The notes: generated by a model not told the origin, from the letters alone. Shown: positions 48,869 to 58,242, counted from the stretch's first letter. The stretch is DNA of 64,000 nt from Planctomycetota bacterium (GCA_013285505.1 CP053450.1:2402796-2466795); one strand, 5' to 3'. Program-made: numbers and translations.

Positions 48869-50026
48869 TCATGAACTACGCTCCTTCACACCGACCGCGC
48901 CGAAACGGGCGCGGCCCTGCCCATGACTGTACGGATCAACAGATGTCAGGGTCAATCCCCGGACGTCGGCTCTTCGGTCGGGTCGGCCCCCGGAACACCC
49001 CCGACGGGGCCCCGGGAGACCCGCCGACCGGGTCGGCACCCCCCCGATCAGCCGCAACGCGACGTTGCCGCGACGCTGGCCGACCTCTGCCCGGAACTTC
49101 CGCTCGCCCTCGACACACATCCACACCGGCTCGGACGAATCCACCTCGGTCGAAATGATGTCGCCGACCGCGAGCGTCGCCAGATCCCGCATCGTGATCG
49201 TGGTCTCCGCCAGCAGCCCCGTCAGGCCCATCGTCGCCCCCGTCAGGCCCTTGCGGAGCCGCTTCCCGGCGTCCCGTGACTTCTGGCTCGTCGAAGCGAT
49301 GAACCAGCTCTGCGCGCTCAACTCCTCAACCACCGGCTCGATCACGTTGTAGGGGATGCACAGGTTCATCGTGCCCGCACGGCTGCTCGCCTGCAGCTCA
49401 AAGCCCAGCACTACCACCACCTCATTGGGCGGCACGATCTGGACCAGCTGCGGGTTGCTCTCGGTCGCCACGATCTCGAACGCCATCTCCTTGACGCCCG
49501 CCCACGCCTCGGCCAGAGCAGACAAGCCCCGGGTGGTCACGTTGCTTATCAGCCGATTCTCGATCTGCGTCATCGGCCGCTGCGGGATGAACAGGTCCTG
49601 GCTCGTCCCCCCCAGCAACCGGTCGATGATCGGGTAGATGATCAACGGGCTGATCTCGAGGCACATCTGCCCCTCGAGAGCCGTCGATTCGATCAGGTTA
49701 AAGCTCGTCGGGTTGGGCAGGCCGGAGGTGAATTCCGAGTAGGTCATCTGCTCGCACGTCACCACCCGGACCTCAACGATCGTCCGCAGGAACCCCGAGA
49801 GCGACGCCCCGAAGTTCCGGGCGAAAGCCTCGTGGACCGTCTGCAACGCCCGCATCTGGTCCTTGCTGACGCGCTCCGGCCGTTTGAAGTCGTAGGGCCG
49901 CACCTCGATCGGCTCGTCGTGCCGGTGCCGGCTGTAGATCATCACCGACGAGTCATCGACCTCCGGCTCGGGCAGCGAGTCGGCCGACAGCAGGGCGTCG
50001 ATTTCACTTTGGTCAAGGACTTCCAT
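48869..50026 (-). CDS. fliM: Flagellar motor switch protein FliM
   Basis: The 385-residue frame begins with the CheY-binding peptide form VLDQSEIDALLSA, then the FliM middle domain (RALQTVHEAFARNFGASLSGFLRTIVEV, GLPNPTSFNLIE, PLIIYPIIDRLLGG, GRAGTMNLCIPYNVIEP) and the C-terminal SpoA domain (LLAETTITMRDLATLAVGDIISTEVDSSEP). ATG 50026 removes 55 non-homologous upstream residues. After RGNVALRLIGG the protein meets a run of seven G (plus strand C 49039-49045); the 60 residues beyond are probably out of frame. It is isolated from other flagellar genes. Confidence 0.9.
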   Translation of the reverse strand: MEVLDQSEIDALLSADSLPEPEVDDSSVMIYSRHRHDEPIEVRPYDFKRPERVSKDQMRALQTVHEAFARNFGASLSGFLRTIVEVRVVTCEQMTYSEFTSGLPNPTSFNLIESTALEGQMCLEISPLIIYPIIDRLLGGTSQDLFIPQRPMTQIENRLISNVTTRGLSALAEAWAGVKEMAFEIVATESNPQLVQIVPPNEVVVVLGFELQASSRAGTMNLCIPYNVIEPVVEELSAQSWFIASTSQKSRDAGKRLRKGLTGATMGLTGLLAETTITMRDLATLAVGDIISTEVDSSEPVWMCVEGERKFRAEVGQRRGNVALRLIGGVPTRSAGLPGPRRGCSGGRPDRRADVRGLTLTSVDPYSHGQGRARFGAVGVKERSS

Positions 50027-50200
50027 CGGTTCCGATCGCCGCCTTCTCGTCTGGACTCCGCCAGGCACAACACCCACGCACACCGCGCAGTTCCTGCCCC
50101 TGCTATCGGAATCCCCACCCGCCGCCCTTGAAACACCACGATCCGATGCCAGAACCCGCTCCGGAATACCACGCCGCCCCGAACCGTCCAATCATCCAAC

Positions 50201-52246
50201 ATGCCCAGCACGCCCCCAGCCCGCTCCTCCCGCCCGATCCTCCGCCCCCTGCTCGCCCTCGCAGCGACGCTCCTGGCGGTTCTCGGCCCCGCCGCGACCC
50301 TCGCCCAGCCCGACAAATCCGGCAAGGGTCTCGACCTCTTCGCCCTCGCCGGAGCCCCCGCCGACCCCGTCACCGTTTCGGTCGAGCCCTCCCGCGACAC
50401 CGTCCGCCCCGGGAGCCGCCTTGCCCTGGCCGTCACCCTCGACCACCAGCCCGGCTGGCACAGCCACACCAGCGACCCCAACCCGCCCGCGAGCTGGGAC
50501 TTCGACGCCATCCCCACCGTCGTCACGGTCTCCGGCCCCGAGGGATTGCTCCAGGGCCGCGTCCAGTGGCCCGAAGAGCACACCATCACCGCCGACCTCG
50601 GAGGCACCGGCACCCCCGAGCCCTACGCCGTCTACGAAGGGGCCGCGACTGCATTCGTCCCCCTCCAGATCCCGGCCGACGCCACCGGCACGATCGAACT
50701 GGATGTCTCGGTCGGCTATCAGGCCTGCGACGACACCACCTGCGACCGTCCGCAGAACGACACCTTCACCGTCACCATCACCATCGACCCCAACGCCCCC
50801 GAGACGCCCGCCGTCGTCACTCCCCCCTTCGACCAGTTCGACGCTGCCGCCGGCTACGCGACCCTCGCCTCCGCAGCCGCCCCCTCAGGCACCGACACGC
50901 CGGCCGATCCGGCCGCCGCGGGCGGGACAGACGGCAACGAGTTCGCCGCCGCCGCCACCCGGGGCCTCGTCGCGGTGGGCCTCCTCGCGGCCGTCGGTGG
51001 GTTCGTCCTCAACCTCACCCCCTGCGTGCTCCCGGTCATCCCCATCAAGGTCATGACGCTCGTCAAGCACGGCGGCGAGAGCCGCGCGCGCACTATCGGC
51101 CTCGGCGTCTGGATGGCCCTCGGCGTCGTCGCGTTCTGGATCGCCATCGGCATCCCGATGGCCTTCATCAGCAAGAGCCTCGACCCCTCCCGCCTGCTCT
51201 TCGGCAACTGGTGGGTCACCCTCGCCATCGGCGTGGTCATCGCCTTCCTGGGCGTGGGCATCATGGGCCTCTTCGCGATCAACCTGCCCAAGGCCGTCTA
51301 CGCGGTCAACCCCAAGGCCGACTCGCCCCACGGGTCCTTCCTCTTCGGCGTCATGACCGCCATCCTCGGCCTCCCCTGCTTCGGCTTTGTCGCCGGGGGA
51401 CTTCTTGCCGGTGCCGCGACCATGTCGGCCCTCCAGATCATGACCGTCTTCGGCGGACTCGGTGTCGGCATGGCCCTGCCCTACCTGGTCCTGGCCGCCT
51501 TCCCGCAGCTTCTCAACCGCATCCCCCGCACCGGCCCGGCCAGCGAGCTGGTCAAGCAGGTCATGGGCCTGCTGATGTTCGCCGGCGCGGCCTTCTTCAT
51601 TGCGGTCGGCCTCAACACCCTCATCCGTGAACGCCCCTGGCTCGCCTCCAACATGAGCTGGTGGGCCGTAGCCCTCTTCGTCGCCATCGCCGGCGCCTGG
51701 CTCGCACTCCGCACGTTCCAGATCTCCGCCAAACCCCTCCCCCGGGTCTTCTTTACCGCCGTCGCCACCGTCGGGACTGTCGCCTTCGGCTGGATCGCGG
51801 CCGACTTCACCGCCCTCGCCAAGGCCGACTACGTCTCCCGCGCCCCCGCGGGCCACTCCGACGAATACACCGCCGGCGCCTGGAACGAGTACACCCCTGC
51901 CCGCTTGGAGAAGGCCCTCGCCGACGGCAAGGTGGTCATGGTCGATTTCACCGCCGACTGGTGCATCAACTGCAAGGCCTACAAGCGGCTCGTGCTCGAC
52001 CGCGACCCCGTCCTCAGCCGCACCCAGACCCAGGACGTCGTCGTCTTCGAGGCCGACACCACCAGCAAGACCGACCCCGCCAACGACCTCATGGAGGAGC
52101 TCGGCATCACCGGCATCCCGCAGCTGGCCATCTACGGCCCCGGGCTCGACCAACCCCTGCTCTCCAACAACGCTTCCGCCGCCGAGGTCCTCCGCCGTCT
52201 GAACCTCGCCGCGGGCACCGAGCCCGCCGCCAGCGCCAGCCGGTAA
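50201..52246 (+). CDS. dsbD: Thiol:disulfide interchange protein DsbD
   Basis: A 681-residue protein with a signal peptide, an N-terminal DsbD-alpha-like domain (GYQACDDTTC cysteine pair), a polytopic core with Cys275 (TPCVLPVIPIK) and Cys393 (GLPCFGFVAGG), and a C-terminal thioredoxin domain with WCINCK (Cys588, Cys591). Electrons pass from cytoplasmic thioredoxin through the membrane pair to periplasmic thiol proteins, for example in cytochrome c maturation. No frameshift is seen. It is divergent from fliM with a 174-base gap. Confidence 0.93.
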   Translation: MPSTPPARSSRPILRPLLALAATLLAVLGPAATLAQPDKSGKGLDLFALAGAPADPVTVSVEPSRDTVRPGSRLALAVTLDHQPGWHSHTSDPNPPASWDFDAIPTVVTVSGPEGLLQGRVQWPEEHTITADLGGTGTPEPYAVYEGAATAFVPLQIPADATGTIELDVSVGYQACDDTTCDRPQNDTFTVTITIDPNAPETPAVVTPPFDQFDAAAGYATLASAAAPSGTDTPADPAAAGGTDGNEFAAAATRGLVAVGLLAAVGGFVLNLTPCVLPVIPIKVMTLVKHGGESRARTIGLGVWMALGVVAFWIAIGIPMAFISKSLDPSRLLFGNWWVTLAIGVVIAFLGVGIMGLFAINLPKAVYAVNPKADSPHGSFLFGVMTAILGLPCFGFVAGGLLAGAATMSALQIMTVFGGLGVGMALPYLVLAAFPQLLNRIPRTGPASELVKQVMGLLMFAGAAFFIAVGLNTLIRERPWLASNMSWWAVALFVAIAGAWLALRTFQISAKPLPRVFFTAVATVGTVAFGWIAADFTALAKADYVSRAPAGHSDEYTAGAWNEYTPARLEKALADGKVVMVDFTADWCINCKAYKRLVLDRDPVLSRTQTQDVVVFEADTTSKTDPANDLMEELGITGIPQLAIYGPGLDQPLLSNNASAAEVLRRLNLAAGTEPAASASR

Positions 52247-52397
52247 TCCCCCCTATGGCACTGGCGTGCGGCCTCCGAACCCCCGTCTCCGCACCAATAC
52301 GCCACCTCAATCGCCACGAAACGTTGACGACCGCCGGAGAGTGGGCTAAATTTGCACTGTCCCCACCGGGACACGGCTCTCGCAGGAGAGCGACATC

Positions 52398-52469
52398 GCG
52401 GGTGTAGCTCAGTGGTAGAGCATCACGTTGCCAACGTGAGGGTCGGGCGTTCAAGTCGCCTCACCCGCT
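52398..52469 (+). tRNA. tRNA-Gly (GCC)
   Basis: Acceptor GCGGGTG pairs with CACCCGC, D arm GCTCAGTGGTAGAGC, anticodon arm TCACG-TTGCCAA-CGTGA gives GCC, T arm GGGCG-TTCAAGT-CGCCT (last pair G-T). Discriminator T, no encoded CCA. Confidence 0.95.
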
Positions 52470-52543
52470 TTGAAGAAGATCGCCGCCGTCCCGCAGGGGC
52501 GGCGGCTGTCTTTTTCGGACCCGCCCGCCGGTATGCTCACCCC

Positions 52544-53639
52544 ATGACCCCGCAGCGTCTCGCCATCCTCCTCGTCGCCCTCGCCGCCACCCTGAGCCAC
52601 GCCCAGAGCCAAGCCGGGACCACCCCCCCCGACACCCGCGGCATGGTCTGGGTCCCGCCCGGCGAGTTCACCATGGGATGGGACGGACCCGAAGGCCGCT
52701 ACGACGAGCACCCCGCCCACCGCGTCAGCCTCCGCGGCTACTGGATCGACACCACCGAGGTCACCAACGCCCAGTTCCGCTCCTTTGTCGAGGCCACCGG
52801 CTACCAGACCCTCGCCGAGCGCAAGCCCGACTGGGAGGAGATCAAGACGCAGGTCCCCCCCGGCACCCCCAAGCCGCCGGACGACGTCCTCGTCGCCGGC
52901 TCCCTCGTCTTCACGCCGCCGGATCACCCCGTCGATATCCGCGACTACTCGCGGTGGTGGGCCTGGACCCCCCGGCGCCGACTGGCGGCACCCGACCGGC
53001 CCGGACAGCTCGATCGAGGGCCTCGACGACCTCCCCGTCGTCCACATCGCCTGGGACGACGCCGTCGCGTACGCCGCGTGGGCGGGCAAGCGCCTGCCGA
53101 CCGAGGCCGAGTGGGAACGCGCCGCTCGCTTCGGGAACGACGGGGCCAAGTACACGTGGCAGTCCTCCGACCTCACCCCCGGCGGCCGCCACATGGCCAA
53201 CATCTGGCAGGGCGAGTTCCCGCACCGCAACACCGGCGAGGACGGCTTCCGCGGCGTCGCCCCGGTCCGCTCGTTCCCGCCCACCGGCCGCGGCCTCTAC
53301 GACATGGCTGGCAACGTCTGGGAGTGGACGACCGACCAGTTCCACCCCGAGGCCTACACCATGCGCCTCGAAGACCTCGAGCCCGGCACCTGCTGCTCCA
53401 ACCCCACCGGTCCCGACCGGACCGCCGACCCGCGCAACCCCTACGCGGCCGACTCGCGCGTGCAGAAGGGTGGCTCGTTCCTCTGCCACGCCAGCTACTG
53501 CGAGAGCTACCGCCCCAGCGCCAAGATAGCCTCGACGCCCGACTCTGCGATGAGCCACCTCGGCTTCCGGTGCGTGGCCGACTTCCCCCCGCCCCCGCCC
53601 GTGCCCTCGGACGTGCAGGACCAGCCCGCGCAGCCCTAA
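52544..53639 (+). CDS. Secreted formylglycine-generating enzyme (sulfatase-modifying factor), frameshifted
   Basis: ATG 52544 gives a signal peptide (LAILLVALAATLSHAQS) and the FGE fold: MVWVPPGEFTMGWDG, YWIDTTEVTNAQFRSFVEATGY. One extra C in the run 52968-52973 breaks the frame; removing it gives WWAWTPGADWRHPTGPDSSI and continues to 53639 through LPTEAEWERAARFG and DMAGNVWEWTTDQF. Near the end KGGSFLCHASYCESYR carries both catalytic copper-binding cysteines of true FGE (codons at 53484 and 53499), so this converts a sulfatase Cys to formylglycine rather than being a generic FGE-fold protein. Restored length about 364 residues. Confidence 0.9.
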
Positions 53640-53684
53640 AGGGCTCTACACTGCGCCGAGTTCACACACCCCCCAGGAGCCCCC

Positions 53685-54332
53685 ATGGACCTCTACATCG
53701 ACACCGCCAACCTCGACGAGATCAAGCAGGCCGCCGACATGGGCGTGCTCGACGGCGTCACGACCAACCCCTCCCTCATCGCCAAGGAGGGCATCGACTA
53801 CGGCAAGCGCCTCGCCGAGATCTGCAAGGTCGTCGATGGCCCCGTCTCGGCCGAGGTCATCGCGACCGACTACGACGGCATGATGAAAGAGGGCCGCGAG
53901 CGGGCGAAGATCGCCGACAACATCGTCATCAAGCTCCCCTGCACGATGGACGGCCTCAAGGCGTGCAAGAGCTTCACCGACGAGGGCACGCCGACCAACC
54001 TGACCCTCTGCTTCCAGCCCCTCCAGGCCCTCATGGTCGCCAAGGCCGGGGCGTTCCTGGTGAGCCCCTTCATCGGCCGCCTCGACGACATCGCCCAGGA
54101 CGGCATGGAGCTGATCGCCAACATCCGGCAGATCTACGACAACTACGGCATCCCCACCAAGGTGCTGGCCGCGAGCATCCGCCACCCGCTGCACTTTGTT
54201 CAGTGCGCCCTGGCCGGTGCCGACGTGGCGACGGTGCCCTTCAGCGTCATCAAGCAGGTGATGAAGCACCCGCTGACGGACAGCGGGCTGGAGAAGTTTG
54301 TGGCGGATTATCAGAAGGCGTTTGGGGGGTAG
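53685..54332 (+). CDS. Transaldolase / fructose-6-phosphate aldolase-type (short form)
   Basis: A 215-residue TIM barrel of the TalC/FSA subfamily. [31 protein letters not shown] is the signature opening, NIVIKLPCT contains the Schiff-base lysine, and [11 protein letters not shown] and [11 protein letters not shown] are conserved. Short-form enzymes either transfer dihydroxyacetone units in the pentose phosphate pathway or cleave fructose 6-phosphate; sequence alone does not separate these. The length is normal. It has a CCAGGAG ribosome-binding site and lies 45 bases after the FGE gene. Confidence 0.92.
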   Translation: MDLYIDTANLDEIKQAADMGVLDGVTTNPSLIAKEGIDYGKRLAEICKVVDGPVSAEVIATDYDGMMKEGRERAKIADNIVIKLPCTMDGLKACKSFTDEGTPTNLTLCFQPLQALMVAKAGAFLVSPFIGRLDDIAQDGMELIANIRQIYDNYGIPTKVLAASIRHPLHFVQCALAGADVATVPFSVIKQVMKHPLTDSGLEKFVADYQKAFGG

Positions 54333-54335
54333 GGC

Positions 54336-54623
54336 GTGGAGATGGAATCGCCCCGAACCAAGCAATCGGTTCCTCGGATGATGCTCGACCCGCTGCTGGG
54401 GTGTGTCATCGTGTTTGGGATTGTCGTCGGAGTTGATTTCATCAATGAGGAGCCTTCGCCGCCGCTTGTGGCGTGGCTCGTAGAGCACACACTTCCTTTG
54501 TTCTGGATCAAGATGGTCTGGGGAGCTGCCATTCTGGGCATCGGCATGTGGATCACCGAACGCATGGGGTCGCGTGATTCTCACCGGGAGTCTGAGTTGC
54601 CGCAGAGTGATCGGCATCGCTGA
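54336..54623 (+). CDS. Small two-helix membrane protein of unknown function
   Basis: A 95-residue protein with hydrophobic segments at about residues 16-36 and 49-72 and a polar tail. It may start at GTG 54336 or ATG 54342. No family is recognised. It directly follows the transaldolase gene (three bases), and base composition is already lower in GC than upstream genes, in step with the accessory region that begins here. Confidence 0.45.
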   Translation: MEMESPRTKQSVPRMMLDPLLGCVIVFGIVVGVDFINEEPSPPLVAWLVEHTLPLFWIKMVWGAAILGIGMWITERMGSRDSHRESELPQSDRHR

Positions 54624-54718
54624 TGCGGTGCCGTGCTTCGACCCGGAGGGCGAAGCACGATCTGTGACCGACCCGCCACCCGCCGCCGTCGCTCTTCGAG
54701 TCGAAGGCGGGCACCCGG

Positions 54719-54969
54719 CTACGGCTACACGCGAATCCGGGCGTGGTGCTCTCGGCGTGCCATCGAGGCGGTGATCCCGACCCGGCGGGAACAGCCACGC
54801 GAGCGGCTGGACCGTCGCAAGTACCGACGTCGGAACGTGGTCGAGCGGTTGCGTCGGCTGGCTGAAGGAAGCCCGCCGCGTCGCGACCCGGCATGAGAAG
54901 CTCGCGACGCACGACCTCGCCATGATCCAGCGGTGCCTGCGTCTGCTCCATCCGCCGAGCAGGCCCTAG
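54719..54969 (+). pseudogene. IS5-type transposase remnant (C-terminal end)
   Basis: The reading frame gives IRAWCSRRAIEAVIPTRREQ followed by RLDRRKYRRRNVVER, the region around the last catalytic Glu of IS5-family DDE transposases. After an apparent extra T at 54849-54850 it continues as VGWLKEARRVATRHEKLATHD and stops at TAG 54967-54969. Only the C-terminal third is present and the terminal repeats were not found, so it is a dead fragment. It marks the left edge of the accessory segment. Confidence 0.75.
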
Positions 54970-55090
54970 AACCTTCAACAAATGCATTGCGACATCGAGT
55001 GCGTTCGAGTATCGTTGAGTTGATCAGCTCCGTATCAGCGGAACCCTCACACACAGCGAGTTAGCGCGCCGGATCGCGAAAGACATTGCT

Positions 55091-57142
55091 ATGGACCATT
55101 CGCACACTTGCCGCAGTCATTGTTCATGGCGGTGGATCGCCTCGTTCACGGCCACATTTCTCCTGGTTGCCGCTAGCACCTCTGTGGCGCAGTCGGATAG
55201 CATTTTGTGCAAACAAGCAGACTACATTGCCACGTATGACACGCCGAGTCGCGCATACGACGTTGTGGTTGTAGGCACAACGGCGTACGTCGCGGATGCC
55301 GACTCTGGGCTCCAGATTATTGATATCTCAGACCCCTTCTCGCCGGTGCTGCTTGGTACGTATGACACACCGGTTGTTTGCTACGAAGTCGTCGTCATTG
55401 GCACGACGGCGTACGTGATTGATGGTATCGCTGGTCTTCTGATTCTGGACGTAAGCGACCCAAGTCGGCCCGAACTCCTAGGATCCTTTGACACGCCTGA
55501 TCTTGCAAGCACCGTATTTGTAACGCAAAGCACTGCCTACGTCGCAGACTTCAGCACAGGCCTGTACATAGTCGATGTGAGCGAGCCTTCGTCACCGGTG
55601 CTTCTGGGGTCCTATCCCATGGCTTCCGGCGGTGGCGGCACACACGTCGTAGGGACAACAGCGTACATCGCGTCGGGCTGGGAGGGGCTGCAGATAGTGG
55701 ATGTCAGCGATCCTCGCTCACCAGCACTCATTGGCTCCCTCGATACATCAGGGTATGTCTATGATGTCTTTGCCCAAGACTCCGTCGTATATATCGCTGC
55801 TGGGCACGAAGGTGCGCAGATCGTCGACGTGAGCGACCCGAGAACACCCTCGCTGCTAGGCTCGCATTCCACGCAGGGCAGCGTGTTCCGCGTCACAGCC
55901 ACCGGCGACACCGTGTGGCTTGCGGATACAGGCACTGGCGTACAATTGCTCAATGTTCGTGAGCCGAGCGCGCCGGTACTGGTTGAAGCATACACAACAC
56001 GAGACACAGCTTGGCAAGTTGTTGCTACCGGCACAACAATGTGTGTAGCCGACGATCGCACGGGGCTGCAGATAATCGACAGGGGCGGGCACGCGGCACC
56101 TGCGCTCCTCGGAAGCTATGACACGGCCGGTCACGTACGGGGTGTCGCGGTACACGAACACCTCGCCTATGTTGCGGATGGAGCTCAAGGATTGCAACTC
56201 GTTGATGTGAGCGAACTGGCGGCGCCGGTACTGCTTGGCTCGTATGACAGTCACGATATCGCTGTCGATGTCTGTGTTGCTGACACTGTTGCGTATGTAG
56301 CGTATCAGGGCTCTCGCGGATTGCGACTCATCGACGTGAGCAATTCGAACGAACCCTTGCTGCTCGCTCAGTACGGAACCTCGGCCCATAGCGTGTTGGT
56401 CATTGGCGATACGGCATATTTGGCTGCTGGCGAAGCCGGCGTTCACATTCTGGATGTGAGTACTCCGGCGTCACCATTGCTGCTCAGCACTTACGACACG
56501 CCGGGCGAGGCTCGACGAGTAGCAGTTGTGGGGACGACGGCATATGTCGCCGATTCCTCCGCTGGAGTCCACATTCTGGACGTTTCTGATCCAGCGTTTC
56601 CGGCCCTGATCGGCACTCACGACACGCCGCGAGACGCTCTTGGGATTGATGCATCGGGCACCACGGCATATATCGCGATTGAGAGAACTGGCCTGCATGT
56701 TCTTGATGTGAGCAATCCGGCACAGCCTGCAGTGCTGGGCGCGTTCGACACTCCCGGCGAACCCATGAATGTCATGGTGCATGAAAACACAGTCTATTTA
56801 ACGGATCATTCTGCCGGTTTGTATGTAATAGATGTGCGCCGCCCACATGCGCCTGAGCAACTCGGATTCTACAACACTCCTGACTACGCGTACAATGCGT
56901 TCGTGGTGCATGGCAAAGCCTTCGTATCTGCTGGCAACGCAGGAGTCCAGTTTATCGACGTGAGCGAGTGCGATCGCTGTGACGCTGACGTCACCGGGGA
57001 CGGCCTTGTCGACACTCGTGACTTCGTAGTCTTTCTCAATGCATGGGCGAGCAATGATGCGCTTGCTGACTGGAACGGTGACGACACTGTCGATACGCGA
57101 GATTTCGTGGCATACCTTAATGACTGGGTCGTCGGGTGTTGA
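55091..57142 (+). CDS. Secreted LVIVD-repeat protein with C-terminal GC-type dockerin
   Basis: A 683-residue protein: signal peptide (WIASFTATFLLVAASTSVAQ), then 14 LVIVD-type repeats of about 42 residues (TAYVADADSGLQIIDISDP; SPVLLGTYDTP), predicted to form a beta-propeller-like array. At residues about 630-683 is a dockerin-like domain with two Ca-loop repeats (DVTGDGLVDTRDF and DWNGDDTVDTRDF), ending in Gly-Cys. Composition differs from neighbours: 25 of 60 bases at 56761-56820 are G or C, against 43 of 60 at 60661-60720. This suggests transfer. The ligand of the propeller is unknown; surface attachment through the dockerin is inferred. Confidence 0.88.
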   Translation: MDHSHTCRSHCSWRWIASFTATFLLVAASTSVAQSDSILCKQADYIATYDTPSRAYDVVVVGTTAYVADADSGLQIIDISDPFSPVLLGTYDTPVVCYEVVVIGTTAYVIDGIAGLLILDVSDPSRPELLGSFDTPDLASTVFVTQSTAYVADFSTGLYIVDVSEPSSPVLLGSYPMASGGGGTHVVGTTAYIASGWEGLQIVDVSDPRSPALIGSLDTSGYVYDVFAQDSVVYIAAGHEGAQIVDVSDPRTPSLLGSHSTQGSVFRVTATGDTVWLADTGTGVQLLNVREPSAPVLVEAYTTRDTAWQVVATGTTMCVADDRTGLQIIDRGGHAAPALLGSYDTAGHVRGVAVHEHLAYVADGAQGLQLVDVSELAAPVLLGSYDSHDIAVDVCVADTVAYVAYQGSRGLRLIDVSNSNEPLLLAQYGTSAHSVLVIGDTAYLAAGEAGVHILDVSTPASPLLLSTYDTPGEARRVAVVGTTAYVADSSAGVHILDVSDPAFPALIGTHDTPRDALGIDASGTTAYIAIERTGLHVLDVSNPAQPAVLGAFDTPGEPMNVMVHENTVYLTDHSAGLYVIDVRRPHAPEQLGFYNTPDYAYNAFVVHGKAFVSAGNAGVQFIDVSECDRCDADVTGDGLVDTRDFVVFLNAWASNDALADWNGDDTVDTRDFVAYLNDWVVGC

Positions 57143-57212
57143 TGCCAACGATTCTGTAAGACCGCTTTCCGGTAGCCCGGCGGGTGGCGCCAAGATCAAG
57201 ACGTATTCCGAG

Positions 57213-57314
57213 CCCGCGATACCAAAGTGCGGCGGCTTTGGGCCGCTCCTTGGTGCTCCGCCCGCTGTCACACCGCACGCACCAAGATCGCAAAGCCGAT
57301 CTTGGTGGCACGGG
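57213..57314. repeat. 102-nt palindromic element, copy 1
   Basis: Matches copy 2 (57822-57923) at 84 of 102 positions without gaps; 11 of the 18 differences lie in a 21-base spacer (element positions 46-66). It contains an 11-bp hairpin (CACCAAGATCG, loop CAAAGC, CGATCTTGGTG), a weaker left hairpin around GGCGGCTTTGGGCCGC, and outer arms CCCGCGATACCAA / TTGGTGGCACGGG that are imperfectly complementary here. It lies just behind the LVIVD gene. The rest of 57143-57511 holds no recognised gene. Confidence 0.85.
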
Positions 57315-57511
57315 AGCCCTCGCCTCGCTCCGCGGCCGACCCGCGCGACATGAATCGCGATTCATCGTCGCTAGACCTCCCGTTCATCGCGCGGCCACAT
57401 CATGCACACAGATCGGCGTTGGCCCGGCGCGCCAGGTGTGCACAACAGAGCACGCCGGTCGTGTGCCGCCAGCGACAGACACGAAAGCAGCACTTCGCGA
57501 AGGAGCACGCC

Positions 57512-57784
57512 ATGACAAACGAACAGGCACCCAAACCCAAGGGCGAGAACTCCCCCGTCTCCGGCGACACCGGCGGGGAAGACTCGGGGCGGCAGATCCA
57601 GCACGGCCAGCCCGACGCCGGCGGCCGCGGCAGTTCCATGCAGGGCCCGCGTCAGGACGCCAGCGGCGCCCCCGAGGGGGCCAACCAGGGCGGCGCCCCC
57701 CCGCGGCGCATCCGGCCTCGAACCATCCCACCAGCGCGACCGCCAGAAGAAGGACCGCACCTGACACTGCCGGCGGCCGCGTGA
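57512..57784 (+). CDS. Small hydrophilic disordered protein
   Basis: A 90-residue product rich in Gly, Pro, Gln and charged residues, without membrane segment, signal peptide or known domain. ATG 57512 is preceded by GAAGGAG with good spacing. Composition resembles stress-related low-complexity proteins. It is the only gene between the two copies of the palindromic element. The Pro/Arg-rich C-terminal 30 residues could be the result of a frame error, given the error rate in this window. Confidence 0.5.
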   Translation: MTNEQAPKPKGENSPVSGDTGGEDSGRQIQHGQPDAGGRGSSMQGPRQDASGAPEGANQGGAPPRRIRPRTIPPARPPEEGPHLTLPAAA

Positions 57785-57821
57785 GATGGCACCGGGGGCC
57801 AGGTCCGGGCCCCACCCCAAA

Positions 57822-57923
57822 CCCGTGCCACCAAGGTGCGGCGGCTCTGGGCCGCTCCCTGGTGCTCTCCCGACGCGCTCATCACTCGCACCAAGATCGC
57901 AGAGCCGATCTTGGTGGCACGGG
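57822..57923. repeat. 102-nt palindromic element, copy 2
   Basis: Same length as copy 1. The outer arms are a perfect 13-bp inverted repeat (CCCGTGCCACCAA / TTGGTGGCACGGG) enclosing two hairpins; the right one is CACCAAGATCG, loop CAGAGC, CGATCTTGGTG. Because the inner stem and outer arms share the CACCAA sequence, two alternative foldings exist. No open reading frame or transposase belongs to it. The remaining part of 57785-58242 is non-coding and ends with an AGAAGGA ribosome-binding site for the next gene. Confidence 0.85.
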
Positions 57924-58242
57924 ACACTCCTCTCTCTCCTCCCCCTCCGCGCACTCCGCGTCCTCCGCGGTGAAAACCACGCCCCCGCGCGCACCACGAC
58001 ACCACCCCAGTCCACCCCGATTCTCCAGGCTCACGCCGAAGACCTCCGGACGGCCCACACCGGGCCACTCGCGGCCCAAAAACGCGTGGAACCCCGCGCC
58101 CCCCTCGGATACTCTCGCCCAAACGCACCCGCTGTCTCGCAGCACACCCGCCCCCGTTCGGGGCGGCGGCGGCGGTGCCACAGAGAGAGCCCATCAAGAG
58201 AGACCCTCACGAGAGCCCAACGAGGAAGAGAGAAGGATCACC

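Noticed and set aside
47067..48926. Plus-strand open frame of 619 codons over nusA
   Set aside because: Antisense shadow of nusA; no start signal or domain.
54624..54718. Possible left part of the transposase or a terminal inverted repeat
   Set aside because: No protein match and no matching repeat at the other side could be found by eye.
57213..57923. The two 102-nt repeats considered as a CRISPR array
   Set aside because: Only two copies about 600 bases apart, internally palindromic, with a gene between them and no cas genes in the window.
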